Shown piece after piece: positions 17,501-24,400 of a stretch of DNA of 48,381 nt (position 1 is the stretch's first letter; each line of letters opens with the position of its first letter). Origin of the DNA: JAKFDK01 sp036676195 (GTDB taxonomy: Bacteria; Bacillota; Sulfobacillia; Symbiobacteriales; ZC4RG38); the NCBI GenBank assembly GCA_036676195.1, contig JAKFDK010000102.1, positions 1 through 48,381 on the forward strand, in the 5' to 3' direction. Position numbers and translations under genes: made by a program. The notes under the pieces are model-generated. The model was not told where the DNA came from. It did not search any database and saw nothing but the letters and a program-made list of their open reading frames with translations.

Positions 17501-20035
17501 CACCAGCAGCGGCGGTCTGCGGTAGGCCAGGCCTGCCCCGTCCAGGTGGAACTCAGGGACGAGGTCAGTCAGCGATACGTCGGCGCCGAGTCCGGCTGGC
17601 TGCAGGGTAACACCGGCGACGCTGAAGGAGCTGTCCAGGTACAGCCGGAGCCGGCCGTTCTGGAATTGCACGCCCGCTCGGGCCAGGTGGACCGGGCCGA
17701 GGGAGCGCCCGATGTCGAACCATGTGATCGCGGCGGCGGCGGCGGCGCTGTCGCCATCGGCCGGCAGCGGTGCTGCCTGGGCCTGGGGGCGGTCCTGCCG
17801 GGGTGACAGATTCAGGAGCAGGGGCTTGCGGTCAGAGCCGATCTCCAGCTCAGCGGCGAGGCTGATTCCCGACGCTAGGCCGCCGCAGGGGAGCCGGGAG
17901 ATATTCTCTGGCAGCTTGTCGTTAATCTTTTCGATGTCTTCCTTGCTCTGCTGTGCCGAGAGGAAGATGACCTGGGGGTGCCTGATACCGGGGACGGCGG
18001 GCAGTGCGTCTCCGATCAGGGGCAAGTTGGCGAAGCTGATATCAGCCAGGTCCAGGCCAAAGATGAACTGGTACGCCTGATTCCGTTTCGCCATGATGAG
18101 CTTGACACTGGTGACCTTGACCCTGATGTTGTCGGGGATGAGTTCACCCAGGTCGGAGGCGACGCCACCGACCAGCCCTTTCAGGTCGAGGGCGTGGCCG
18201 GTCTGATTGGCGTAGGTGGCGATCAGGTAGCCGGCGGTCTGGTTCTTGTCAAAGATCAGAGCGAATTCGCAGTTGTCGATAGTCACCTTACCGGCGAAGT
18301 GACCGGTGTAGGCGCCGTCGCGATGGGTCAAGGCGATGTCAAGCCAGATGCCTACTGGCCGATCGGAGACGTTGAAGCTGCCCTTGGCCGTGAAGGTGAA
18401 GTTCTTGGACTGGGTATTGAAGGTGACGTTGAGTTGGTTCAGAATCACGTCGGGCAGCGCGGGGGGCAGCGGTACGCCGAAGAGCCTGAGCAGATCCTTG
18501 CCCACAGCGGTCAGGTTGATCTCCTGCTCGTCGTCCCATGTGCCGCCGCTGAATGCGAAGCCCTGACCGGGGGTCGGCACCCCAGCCGATACGTAGAGCC
18601 GCGCCCCGCCGATGGTGACGACAGCGGTGAACTCGCCGGAGATTTGGCTGCTCTCCCGTTTGCAGGCGACGGACAACTGGTCGAGGGCGAGCGTCTGCCC
18701 GCCCACATGCATGTCCCAGACGCTCAGGTCGCCCGCGATGTCGAAATCCCCGTTGGTGCCGGCCGTGATCTCCAGGGCCACGATATCGACCTGCGGCAGG
18801 TTGTCCACAGGGCGGCCCAGGGCCGTTTCGATCAATTCGGTGAGGTGGATCTGGTCGCCGTGACGCAGGGCGCCCCTGATGGTGAAGCCCTCATGGAGGA
18901 ATGCCTCTATATCGAACCGGATCTTGCCGAAGGTGAGGGTGCCGGTGATCACGGCGGACATGGACCGCCGGTCGCCGTCAAAGGGGAACAAGATCAGCCA
19001 GCCAAAGCCCAGGTCGCCTACACCGATGTCGCTGGTGATTTGCCACTGCCGGTCGCAGTGTACGAAGAAGCGCATGTGCCGGACATCCGGCGTGACCGGA
19101 TCCAGGTCGCAGGAGAACTCCTTCAGGCAGAAGGCGTTCAGAAAGTCGATGCCGGGCGGGAGCCGCAAGTCGGCCACTGCCCCGCCGGCAAGATCCACCA
19201 GGGCGTCGATCCCGCGCTGGAGGTTGACGGTGTCGTCGGGGAAGACCGCCGTAAATGACAGGGAATCGGCCTGGTTGTAGAAAGGGCTCGTGATTTGCAC
19301 CGGCACCGGGTCGGTCGTGCCGATGTTCAGTGTAGCTGCCAGGTCTACCAGCGTCGCCACCGGCGCCCAGCCGTCCGGCGGGGCGCCGGTGCGGATCTGG
19401 AGGGCCACCCTGTCCAGGGTGAGCCACCGACCCACTTGCAGGCTCGGGCTGCCGAGGGCGACCTTCAGCCTGATCTCCGGCGGCTGCCGGCCATGCAGGC
19501 GGATGGCGCCGGTAACTGTTGGGGTCGCCGGCGTGTTCAGGACTTGGCCCAGGCTGTTCAGCCAGGCGTTGTCAGCCAGTTGCCCGGTAAAGTTCAGGCC
19601 GGCGGCCAGAGGGCCGTCGGCGTAGTTCTGCGCTACCAGAGTCGGGTTGAGGAACTGCAGGTCGGCCAGAACGGATAGGCCCGGTGTGAGCAGCCCGGGC
19701 TCGTTCTCCAGCGGCCGCAGCGAGGGCGGGAGGTCCGGGAAGCTGTTGGCGAACTGCCACGCCGGCGGCAGGGTAACGGTTAGCTTCACCCGCAGTGCCG
19801 GCTCCCCGGTCACCTGCAACCAGAGGGCGGCGCCGGTAACGCCCGGCAGGTCGACGGTGCCGCCGAGGGTCACCGCACCGTCGGCCCGGCCGGCGCGGGG
19901 GTTGTTGACCGGCAATTGCGTGAGCGCCATGGAGTCCAGTACCTGGCCCAACTCGGCGAACAGGTCACGGCGCAGTACCAGGGGCGGTCGCTGGGTGTTT
20001 AGCAGGGCGTAGATATCATCAAGGTTGGGGTTCAT
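14564..20035 (-). CDS. Giant DUF6603-like beta-rich protein (about 1823 residues)
   Basis: I place the start at ATG 20035 (MNPNLDDIYALLNTQ), with AAGGG 9 bases upstream and 22 bases after the stop of the metallo-hydrolase gene; the frame is open to 20152 but that would overlap the neighbour. The first about 750 residues are repetitive beta structure with recurring patterns such as LHLTELIE, VDIVALEI and FNFTAKGSFNVSD. The region of roughly residues 780-1250 resembles DUF6603: FFVLGLMAGFGFNRRLRVPD, a PFHYDTYASVSVWARCNV segment, and HLWGPPLQGEAEVHLLGVSL. A Pro/Ala-rich linker (about residues 1440-1530) precedes a C-terminal beta domain. No signal peptide. DUF6603 has no established function to my knowledge. 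The predominance of long amphipathic strands suggests a large solenoid, barrel-like or scaffold structure. The family call is from memory of its motifs. Confidence 0.85.
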   Translation of the reverse strand: MNPNLDDIYALLNTQRPPLVLRRDLFAELGQVLDSMALTQLPVNNPRAGRADGAVTLGGTVDLPGVTGAALWLQVTGEPALRVKLTVTLPPAWQFANSFPDLPPSLRPLENEPGLLTPGLSVLADLQFLNPTLVAQNYADGPLAAGLNFTGQLADNAWLNSLGQVLNTPATPTVTGAIRLHGRQPPEIRLKVALGSPSLQVGRWLTLDRVALQIRTGAPPDGWAPVATLVDLAATLNIGTTDPVPVQITSPFYNQADSLSFTAVFPDDTVNLQRGIDALVDLAGGAVADLRLPPGIDFLNAFCLKEFSCDLDPVTPDVRHMRFFVHCDRQWQITSDIGVGDLGFGWLILFPFDGDRRSMSAVITGTLTFGKIRFDIEAFLHEGFTIRGALRHGDQIHLTELIETALGRPVDNLPQVDIVALEITAGTNGDFDIAGDLSVWDMHVGGQTLALDQLSVACKRESSQISGEFTAVVTIGGARLYVSAGVPTPGQGFAFSGGTWDDEQEINLTAVGKDLLRLFGVPLPPALPDVILNQLNVTFNTQSKNFTFTAKGSFNVSDRPVGIWLDIALTHRDGAYTGHFAGKVTIDNCEFALIFDKNQTAGYLIATYANQTGHALDLKGLVGGVASDLGELIPDNIRVKVTSVKLIMAKRNQAYQFIFGLDLADISFANLPLIGDALPAVPGIRHPQVIFLSAQQSKEDIEKINDKLPENISRLPCGGLASGISLAAELEIGSDRKPLLLNLSPRQDRPQAQAAPLPADGDSAAAAAAITWFDIGRSLGPVHLARAGVQFQNGRLRLYLDSSFSVAGVTLQPAGLGADVSLTDLVPEFHLDGAGLAYRRPPLLVGGAFRAKSKTEYQGAVALGVGDFVIAGLGAYEKAGDQVSLFIFAQLNKALGGAPCFFVLGLMAGFGFNRRLRVPDQNEVYRFPLLSDLDQGSEAGGTPLAVLQKLDHPEAGAPWTTTASGESWVAAGLLWNTYGLIHARALAIGSLGKAGWSVALVGLGTLRLPPTGPRDYVYVELQVLATVAANEGIFKLAAVINPNSYILDKNCKLSGALAFFMWLQGDHAGDFVASLGGYHPSFRPPSHYPEVPRLGIHWPVSAELNISGTAYFALTPACIMAGGTLAAAYNSSAVQARFTVHADFLLQWKPFHYDTYASVSVWARCNVLIPFSVEVGAMVHLWGPPLQGEAEVHLLGVSLSVRFGQAGDPEPAPRTWVDIEQGFLPQQEGRAQVVRLRVAGGLIAEDQTAGWEIHPDGFALAADTTVPADRLELGVNGSTKSVDTAGPIGIRPLNRRAESSVLILTITYGEGPAAQKIDLTHWQVTARKGQVPAALWGAPEMGDRKPAAEMVPDRITGIQCAQPQPVKPTGPAPLQIDGSIYWNDLHGGHDTFPAPSAPLSGKAFSAPNPLDRIKETINAEQAKQKRRRIAQAFGLKNDELTEIVKNAAAVLQAPPRLGSLGSNPPLRSAPAVPPKVPHPAPASLQTPESLQAPPTSVSPRPVPVLQGVIRHYLCPTGMGRDWAPLAGKVFQSDPWARPEDSGVALPPGVTAVWDWPKTAPGRNASDGHALELMTRNAEGSHFLRVTTLGAFGDVLTDEVTPAGSSQRVYLAPDTARLAVTSLDTPAALLPRHLDLTDAGDGAELVGGWNGLTALTQISPLVLLAPGAAVRLYTPFRARTRRWNTDLGVLPARHLLEQMSQASGAGQGVGQIETYLPANTTTMAVRIRPVGAPSHPPGPQVQLQVRLSTASGPRYQLLQPRPVPAGETGVRWYDLPPAANTGNFVRVLLQTEPGWLPEGVLGYAAERTPPSDWLSDSLTRVVIT

Positions 20036-20057
20036 TGTAAACATCCCTTGCCCATCT

Positions 20058-21176
20058 CTAGACTGAGTCCTGGATCGTGAATAAAGTCCCGGTATCCTTT
20101 TTCTTCGGCTGATACTTGTAGTCCGATAAATTGACTTTGATGCCGGTATCATCCATAAGGATCAGGTAGCGAATACCCTGGTCAGGCTCCGCTTGACCCA
20201 GGCCCATGACGCCCAGAGTAGAGAAAATGGCATGACGGGACGTGCACTGCACCCATTGCCGCCTGGATGTTCCTCTCAGCGGCGACACTAACTTCTCCCC
20301 CGGTCCTTTGTCTTTGTTGTAGTCTTCGTAGTCTTTGGGGTCGTAGGAGGCAACGAAAGGATGGTTCGCGCAGGTACTGGACAATGAGCGGCTGAACTTG
20401 GCGATCAGGTGGAGCGTGAGCAACTGTGGCAGCCTGTGACCGGTCCGCTCACGCTCGCCCAGCGCTCCGGAGCGGTCGGAGGAAACAAACGCATACTCAG
20501 GCTTCACGGCCTTGATCCATTCCACGCTGGACGATGTCCGCCGGCTGCCGTGGTGGGCGACTTTGAGGATGTCGCTCTTGAGGCTCTTCATCGGAAACTT
20601 CCTACTACCGCGCACAAGGCCCAGTATGTATTGTTCTGTGTCGATGGTGGCATCACCGGTGAGCATGACGCTGTAGCCTTGATAGGTGATCTGCAGCACG
20701 ATGCTGTTGGTGTTCTTGCGCCAGGCGCTGTCAGAACGGCTTGGGGATGGTGCGTCCATGCTCAGTAGCCATACCGTGGCACCATTCCGGGACTGGTCGG
20801 TAAACAGTTTGCATGGAAAAGTGCCACTCGTCCTGAGCAATTGGGCGCCCTTGTTTTCGAGCCATTCGATCAAGCCGCCATAATCTGCGGCCAGCCCACC
20901 GTACATGAAGTTCTTGATTTTGACCCCTACTGTATCTACGAATTCTTGCACCAGGTTGTGGTGGTCGCGGTCGCCGTGTGTGAGCACCAGATAATCCAGA
21001 TCCTTCTTTCCCGGCGGGAAGTACGCTTTCAGCCGCGCCAAGAGGTCTGATGTGAGGCTGTCCTTGTTTTTGGTCGATCCCAGGTCCACCATCATTTTCT
21101 TGCCGCTGGGGAAGACAATCAGCGACCCGTCCCCCTGGCCGACATCGAAGAATTCGATCGTCAATGGCTTTGGCAT
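20058..21176 (-). CDS. ComEC-like metallo-beta-lactamase-fold hydrolase, first gene of the six-gene operon
   Basis: A 372-residue soluble protein starting at ATG 21176, with AGGAG 7 bases upstream. It begins IEFFDVGQGDGSLIVFPSGK, the hallmark start of the ComEC/competence-type metallo-beta-lactamase group. Metal-binding motifs follow: THGDRDHHN near residue 66 (the H-x-x-x-D-H pair, with Gly-Asp in place of the usual H-x-H second His), LTGDATIDT, and KVAHHGSRRTSSS. Membrane helices of ComEC itself are absent, so it is a free-standing enzyme acting in the cytosol, possibly on nucleic acid or a phosphoester. It is first in the operon and 22 bases ahead of the DUF6603-like gene. Stand-alone proteins of this group are frequent in defence and conflict loci, but the substrate here is unknown. 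Confidence 0.88.
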   Translation of the reverse strand: MPKPLTIEFFDVGQGDGSLIVFPSGKKMMVDLGSTKNKDSLTSDLLARLKAYFPPGKKDLDYLVLTHGDRDHHNLVQEFVDTVGVKIKNFMYGGLAADYGGLIEWLENKGAQLLRTSGTFPCKLFTDQSRNGATVWLLSMDAPSPSRSDSAWRKNTNSIVLQITYQGYSVMLTGDATIDTEQYILGLVRGSRKFPMKSLKSDILKVAHHGSRRTSSSVEWIKAVKPEYAFVSSDRSGALGERERTGHRLPQLLTLHLIAKFSRSLSSTCANHPFVASYDPKDYEDYNKDKGPGEKLVSPLRGTSRRQWVQCTSRHAIFSTLGVMGLGQAEPDQGIRYLILMDDTGIKVNLSDYKYQPKKKDTGTLFTIQDSV

Positions 21177-21304
21177 GCTATCACTCCTGGTTGGGCGAAG
21201 CTCTGCGTTTGGGTCGATTTATGCACGCGCAGCCGGTCTGCCATGGTATGGTGACGGACCAGGCGCTGAGGTTCCTGTTGGGTCGGATGTGACCATCTGT
21301 TCCA

Positions 21305-21333
21305 CATATATGTTCAACATATATTGATAACAA
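21305..21333 (-). promoter_or_regulatory. Probable sigma-A promoter of the six-gene operon
   Basis: Read on the minus strand: TTGTTA (21328-21333) and TATATG (21305-21310) are separated by 17 bases, both matching 4 of 6 consensus positions. It lies about 130 bases upstream of the metallo-hydrolase start, inside the only AT-rich patch of the intergenic region. Confidence 0.45.
21306..21324. promoter_or_regulatory. Perfect AT-rich palindrome overlapping the promoter, likely operator
   Basis: ATATATGTTCAACATATAT is an exact inverted repeat with 9-base arms and one central base. It covers most of the predicted -10 element and the spacer, the classical position for a repressor site. The cognate regulator is not in the adjacent genes. 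Confidence 0.5.
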
Positions 21334-21464
21334 CCTCTGCCACTCAGTCGTCAGGCCGACTTCGCCTGGCACTGCCCTGACCGCTGCCTTTGCCGGGAAC
21401 CAGTTCACGTACATCAGCAATGGGGTCACCCTAAAAAGCAATGGGTCGCCTTGCAGCCCGTTGA

Positions 21465-21500
21465 CAAATCCCCGTCGATTTTCAGTTCGACGGGGATTTG
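21465..21500. repeat. Perfect 14-bp inverted repeat (hairpin)
   Basis: CAAATCCCCGTCGA (21465-21478) and TCGACGGGGATTTG (21487-21500) are exact inverted repeats with an 8-base loop. It stands between the operon promoter and the YpeB-like remnant and could terminate transcription from either side, although neither flank has a long T run. Confidence 0.5.
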
Positions 21501-21578
21501 TCTGAGCTTTAGCTGGTCTGAACAATTCTGATCCCTAACGCCAGCGCCGCTAAGGTCGTGTATGGGTTTGTCATCATG

Positions 21579-21613
21579 CGGACGGGCGCCCGCCTCGTGC
21601 GGACGCCCGTCCG
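21579..21613. repeat. 10-bp GC-rich hairpin
   Basis: CGGACGGGCG (21579-21588) pairs exactly with CGCCCGTCCG (21604-21613) around a 15-base loop. It lies 25 bases past the stop of the YpeB-like fragment on the minus strand, where a terminator of the original gene would be expected. Confidence 0.45.
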
Positions 21614-21637
21614 TGCATTGAATACCAAGTTAACGCG

Positions 21638-21841
21638 CTATAGCGCAAACGTCCCGTTCTCCGTCTGAATGACTTGGAGAATCCGCTCCTCTTCGCCAGT
21701 GGCGACGTTGACATAAATCAGGAAGGTGTCATCGCCGCGCAGCGCCCGGAACTCGTAAGTCAGGATCTCGCCGGTGCCGGCTTCATCCGGGATCAGCGCC
21801 AGTTGAACCTGCTCCACCGCCAGCGCTTTAGATACCCTCCA
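21638..21841 (-). pseudogene. C-terminal fragment of a YpeB-like (PepSY) sporulation/germination protein
   Basis: Only about 67 residues read well: ALAVEQVQLALIPDEAG, then ILTYEFRALRGDDTFLIYVN followed by VATGEEERILQVIQTENG before the stop at 21638. The pattern of an ALIP strand, YEF strand, a DTFLIYVN strand and a TGEEE turn is that of the PepSY repeat ending YpeB, which in spore-formers protects and is processed with the cortex-lytic enzyme SleB. A full YpeB is about 450 residues, and nothing upstream matches, so this is a remnant. It is the main hint that the organism descends from spore-formers. Confidence 0.6.
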
Positions 21842-22039
21842 GGGTAGAGATTTGGGTCGATTCTGGCCAAAAACCCCCCGCCAAGCCGTCACACGCGGCC
21901 CGCTTGGCAAAATCTTTAAGCTGAACGCCCTGGTTTCCTTTAAGAATCTGCGGAGCGCCCCGGCGGTTACGTGCCGGGCCAGAAGCACGGCCGCCGCACA
22001 GGACCCAAGCCTGCGTACAAGCCGCCTCTGCCGGCGCCT

Positions 22040-22301
22040 TCATTTGAGGCGCTTGACGAGAAGTTCCGCCTGATGTATCCGTCCCAGCGCCGAGGTCTCG
22101 AAAAGCTCGCCCGCCGGCGCATAGCCGCACTTGCGTCAAAAGCGGCGGGGCATCCCGCGCCCAGCCTTCGACGAGTTCGCCGCTCTCCCGCAGGCACACG
22201 CCAAGGAAATACTTGTGGGCGTCATAGCCCGGAGGCCCCTCCTGCATGTCCGACAGGAAAGGGCAGCGATGAATTGACGAACGCGCCGCAGACAAGGGCA
22301 T
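22040..22301 (-). pseudogene. Small frameshifted coding remnant, unidentified
   Basis: From ATG 22301 the frame reads MPLSAARSSIHRCPFLSDMQ and later YFLGVCLRESGELVEGWARD. Near 22140, at a run of four A (plus strand), a one-base shift moves the good frame to RKCGYAPAGELFETSALGRI followed by HQAELLVKRLK, with TGA at 22040-22042. Both halves have the composition of a real protein and the combined length is about 86 residues. The shift could be true decay or a sequence error. I do not recognise the family. No good ribosome site precedes the ATG, so it may be the tail of a longer lost gene. Confidence 0.4.
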
Positions 22302-22341
22302 GGCAGGCAGATACTGGTCAGCGGCACGAGGCGTGATCGAA

Positions 22342-23364
22342 CTACGTCCCACGCCCTGCCCGCACGTGGCAGGAGACCCAGTGGTCGTTGCCGATGTCCA
22401 CCAGTTGCGGCTCCTCGACCTTGCAGATGTCCTGCACCAGGCGGCAGCGGGTGTGGAAACGGCAGCCTGGCGGCGGGCTGATGGGCGACGGCACATCGCC
22501 CTCAAGGATGATCCGCTCCCGGCGGGCCGTGGGGTCGGCAATGGGAATCGCCGACATCAGCGCCTCGGTGTATGGGTGGCGGGGATGGCTGAAAAGCTCG
22601 CCCTTGCCGGCCAGCTCCACCAGCTTACCCAGGTACATCACACCGACCCGATCGGAGACATGCTTGACGACGGCCAGGCCGTGGGCGATGAACAGGTAGG
22701 TCAGATGGAACTCCCTTTGCAGATCCTCAAGCAGGTTGAGGATCTGCGACTGGATGGACACATCAAGCGCCGAGACGGGCTCGTCGCAGACGATCAGCTT
22801 CGGGTTGAGAGCCAGCGCACGGGCGATGCCGACGCGTTGCCGCTGGCCGCCGGAGAACTCGTGCGGATAGCGCCGGGCGTGGAAGGAGGCCAGGCCGACC
22901 ACCTCCAGCAGGCGGTTGACCCGCTTTTGCCTCTCCGCCCCCCGGGCCACGCCGTGAACCCCCAGCGGTTCGCCGATGATCTCGCCCACGGTCATGCGCG
23001 GGTTCAGCGAGGCAAACGGGTCCTGAAAGACAATCTGCATCTCACGCCGCAGCCTGCGCAGTTCGCTGCGCCCCAGCCTGAAAATGTCCCGGCCTTCGAA
23101 CAGCGCCTCGCCGGCGGTCGGCTCCTGCAGCCGCAGCAGCGTCTTACCCAGGGTGGTCTTGCCGCAGCCCGACTCCCCCACCAGGCCCAGGGTCTCACCC
23201 CGGCGAATGTCGAAACTGACGCCGTCCACGGCCTGCACATGGCCCACGACTCGCCCCGTGATGCCGCCGCCAAGAACGGGAAAGTGCTTTTTGAGGTTTT
23301 TCACCTCGACCAGCTTTTCGGTCCGGGTGACCGGACCGGCGACAGATGCAGTGACGGTGCTCAT
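22342..23364 (-). CDS. Peptide/nickel-type ABC transporter ATP-binding protein (OppF/DppF family)
   Basis: A 340-residue ATPase that, with its partner encoded just upstream, powers import of oligopeptides or similar solutes at the inner face of the membrane. Walker A is GESGCGKTT, the Q-loop is in IVFQDPFASLNP, the signature is SGGQRQR, Walker B is LIVCDEP and the D-loop SALDV follows. The H-switch reads AHGLA rather than the usual SHDLA: the His is kept but the Asp is Gly. The C-terminal oligopeptide-transporter domain has HPYTEALMSAIP and CRFHTRC. Length is typical. Its start (ATG 23364) overlaps the stop of the OppD-like gene by 4 bases (ATGA), so the two are translationally coupled. It is the last gene of the 17-gene run. 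Confidence 0.95.
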   Translation of the reverse strand: MSTVTASVAGPVTRTEKLVEVKNLKKHFPVLGGGITGRVVGHVQAVDGVSFDIRRGETLGLVGESGCGKTTLGKTLLRLQEPTAGEALFEGRDIFRLGRSELRRLRREMQIVFQDPFASLNPRMTVGEIIGEPLGVHGVARGAERQKRVNRLLEVVGLASFHARRYPHEFSGGQRQRVGIARALALNPKLIVCDEPVSALDVSIQSQILNLLEDLQREFHLTYLFIAHGLAVVKHVSDRVGVMYLGKLVELAGKGELFSHPRHPYTEALMSAIPIADPTARRERIILEGDVPSPISPPPGCRFHTRCRLVQDICKVEEPQLVDIGNDHWVSCHVRAGRGT

Positions 23365-24374
23365 CCTGCGGTCACCTCCCTGGCGGCCAGCCGGTCAGAG
23401 GCCACCCAACACGCAACAGCGCGCCCGGAGCCGGCCGGTTCCAGCTTCGGCTCGTCGGTACGGCACAGGTCGATCGTGTACGGGCAGCGGGGGTGGAACC
23501 GGCACCCGCCGGGCATGTGCAGCGGGTTGGGCACCACGCCTGCGATCACATGCAGCCGTTCCCGCGACTCATCCAGCCGTGGCACCGACTGCAGCAGCCC
23601 CTCGGTATATGGGTGCAGCGGGTCCTTGAAGATGGAGATCACGTCGCCTTCTTCCACCACCCGGCCGGCGTACATGACCACCACCCGCTCGCACATCTCG
23701 GCCACCACGCCCAGGTCATGGGTGATCAGCATGATCGCCATGCCTAACTCCTGCCTGAGCTTTTTCATCAGCTCAAGGATCTGGGCCTGAATGGTCACAT
23801 CGAGGGCGGTGGTCGGTTCGTCGGCGATCAGCAGCTTCGGGTTGCAGGAGAGCGCCATGGCAATCATGACCCGCTGGCGCATGCCGCCGGAAAGCTGGTG
23901 CGGATACTCGTGCACCCGGCGCTCGGGCACCGGAATGCCGACCAGCCGCAGCATCTCAATGGCCCTGGCGATCGCTTCCCGGTGGCTCAGCCCCTGGTGC
24001 AGTTCAATCGCCTCGGCGATCTGATCGCCGATGGTGAATACCGGGTTCAGCGAGGACATGGGCTCCTGAAAGATCATGGCGATCTCGTTGCCGCGGATGC
24101 GCCGCATCTCCGATTCCGGCAGCCGGAGCAGATCCCGCCCTCCGAACAGCAGCTCGCCGCCGGTGATCTTGCCCGGTGGGTTCGGAATCAGCCGCATGAC
24201 GGACAGCGAAGTGACGCTCTTTCCGCAGCCGGATTCGCCGACGATGCCCAGTGTCTCGCCCTTATTTACGTGGAGATTCACGCCGTCCACGGCCGGGACG
24301 ACGCCGTCCTCGGTGAAAAAGTGGGTCCGGAGATTCCGCACTTCCACCAGGATCCGATCATCCACAACGCTCAT
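23361..24374 (-). CDS. Peptide/nickel-type ABC transporter ATP-binding protein (OppD/DppD family)
   Basis: The start is ATG 24374 (MSVVDDRILVEVRNL), with AGGGGTG 5 bases upstream; the frame is open further but earlier starts lack a ribosome site and would overlap the neighbour. At 337 residues it has family length. Walker A is GESGCGKSV, the signature SGGMRQR, Walker B LLIADEP, with a normal H-loop ITHDLGVV. The C-terminus has HPYTEGLLQSVP and CRFHPRC, the solute-specific extension of this family. It pairs with the OppF-like protein as a heterodimeric ATPase for the two permeases encoded upstream. The two ATPase genes are separated from their permease genes by the epimerase-like and metallo-hydrolase genes, which are therefore likely part of the same physiological task. 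Confidence 0.95.
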   Translation of the reverse strand: MSVVDDRILVEVRNLRTHFFTEDGVVPAVDGVNLHVNKGETLGIVGESGCGKSVTSLSVMRLIPNPPGKITGGELLFGGRDLLRLPESEMRRIRGNEIAMIFQEPMSSLNPVFTIGDQIAEAIELHQGLSHREAIARAIEMLRLVGIPVPERRVHEYPHQLSGGMRQRVMIAMALSCNPKLLIADEPTTALDVTIQAQILELMKKLRQELGMAIMLITHDLGVVAEMCERVVVMYAGRVVEEGDVISIFKDPLHPYTEGLLQSVPRLDESRERLHVIAGVVPNPLHMPGGCRFHPRCPYTIDLCRTDEPKLEPAGSGRAVACWVASDRLAAREVTAG

Positions 24375-24400
24375 GGTGTCACCCCTGTCGAAGGCCAGTC

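Noticed and set aside
17978..19258. Plus-strand open frame of 426 codons
   Set aside because: It lies opposite the DUF6603-like gene, lacks a ribosome site and has shadow-like composition (Gln, Gly and Val rich).
22300..23790. Plus-strand open frame of 496 codons
   Set aside because: It is antisense to two clear ABC ATPase genes and is a high-GC shadow.
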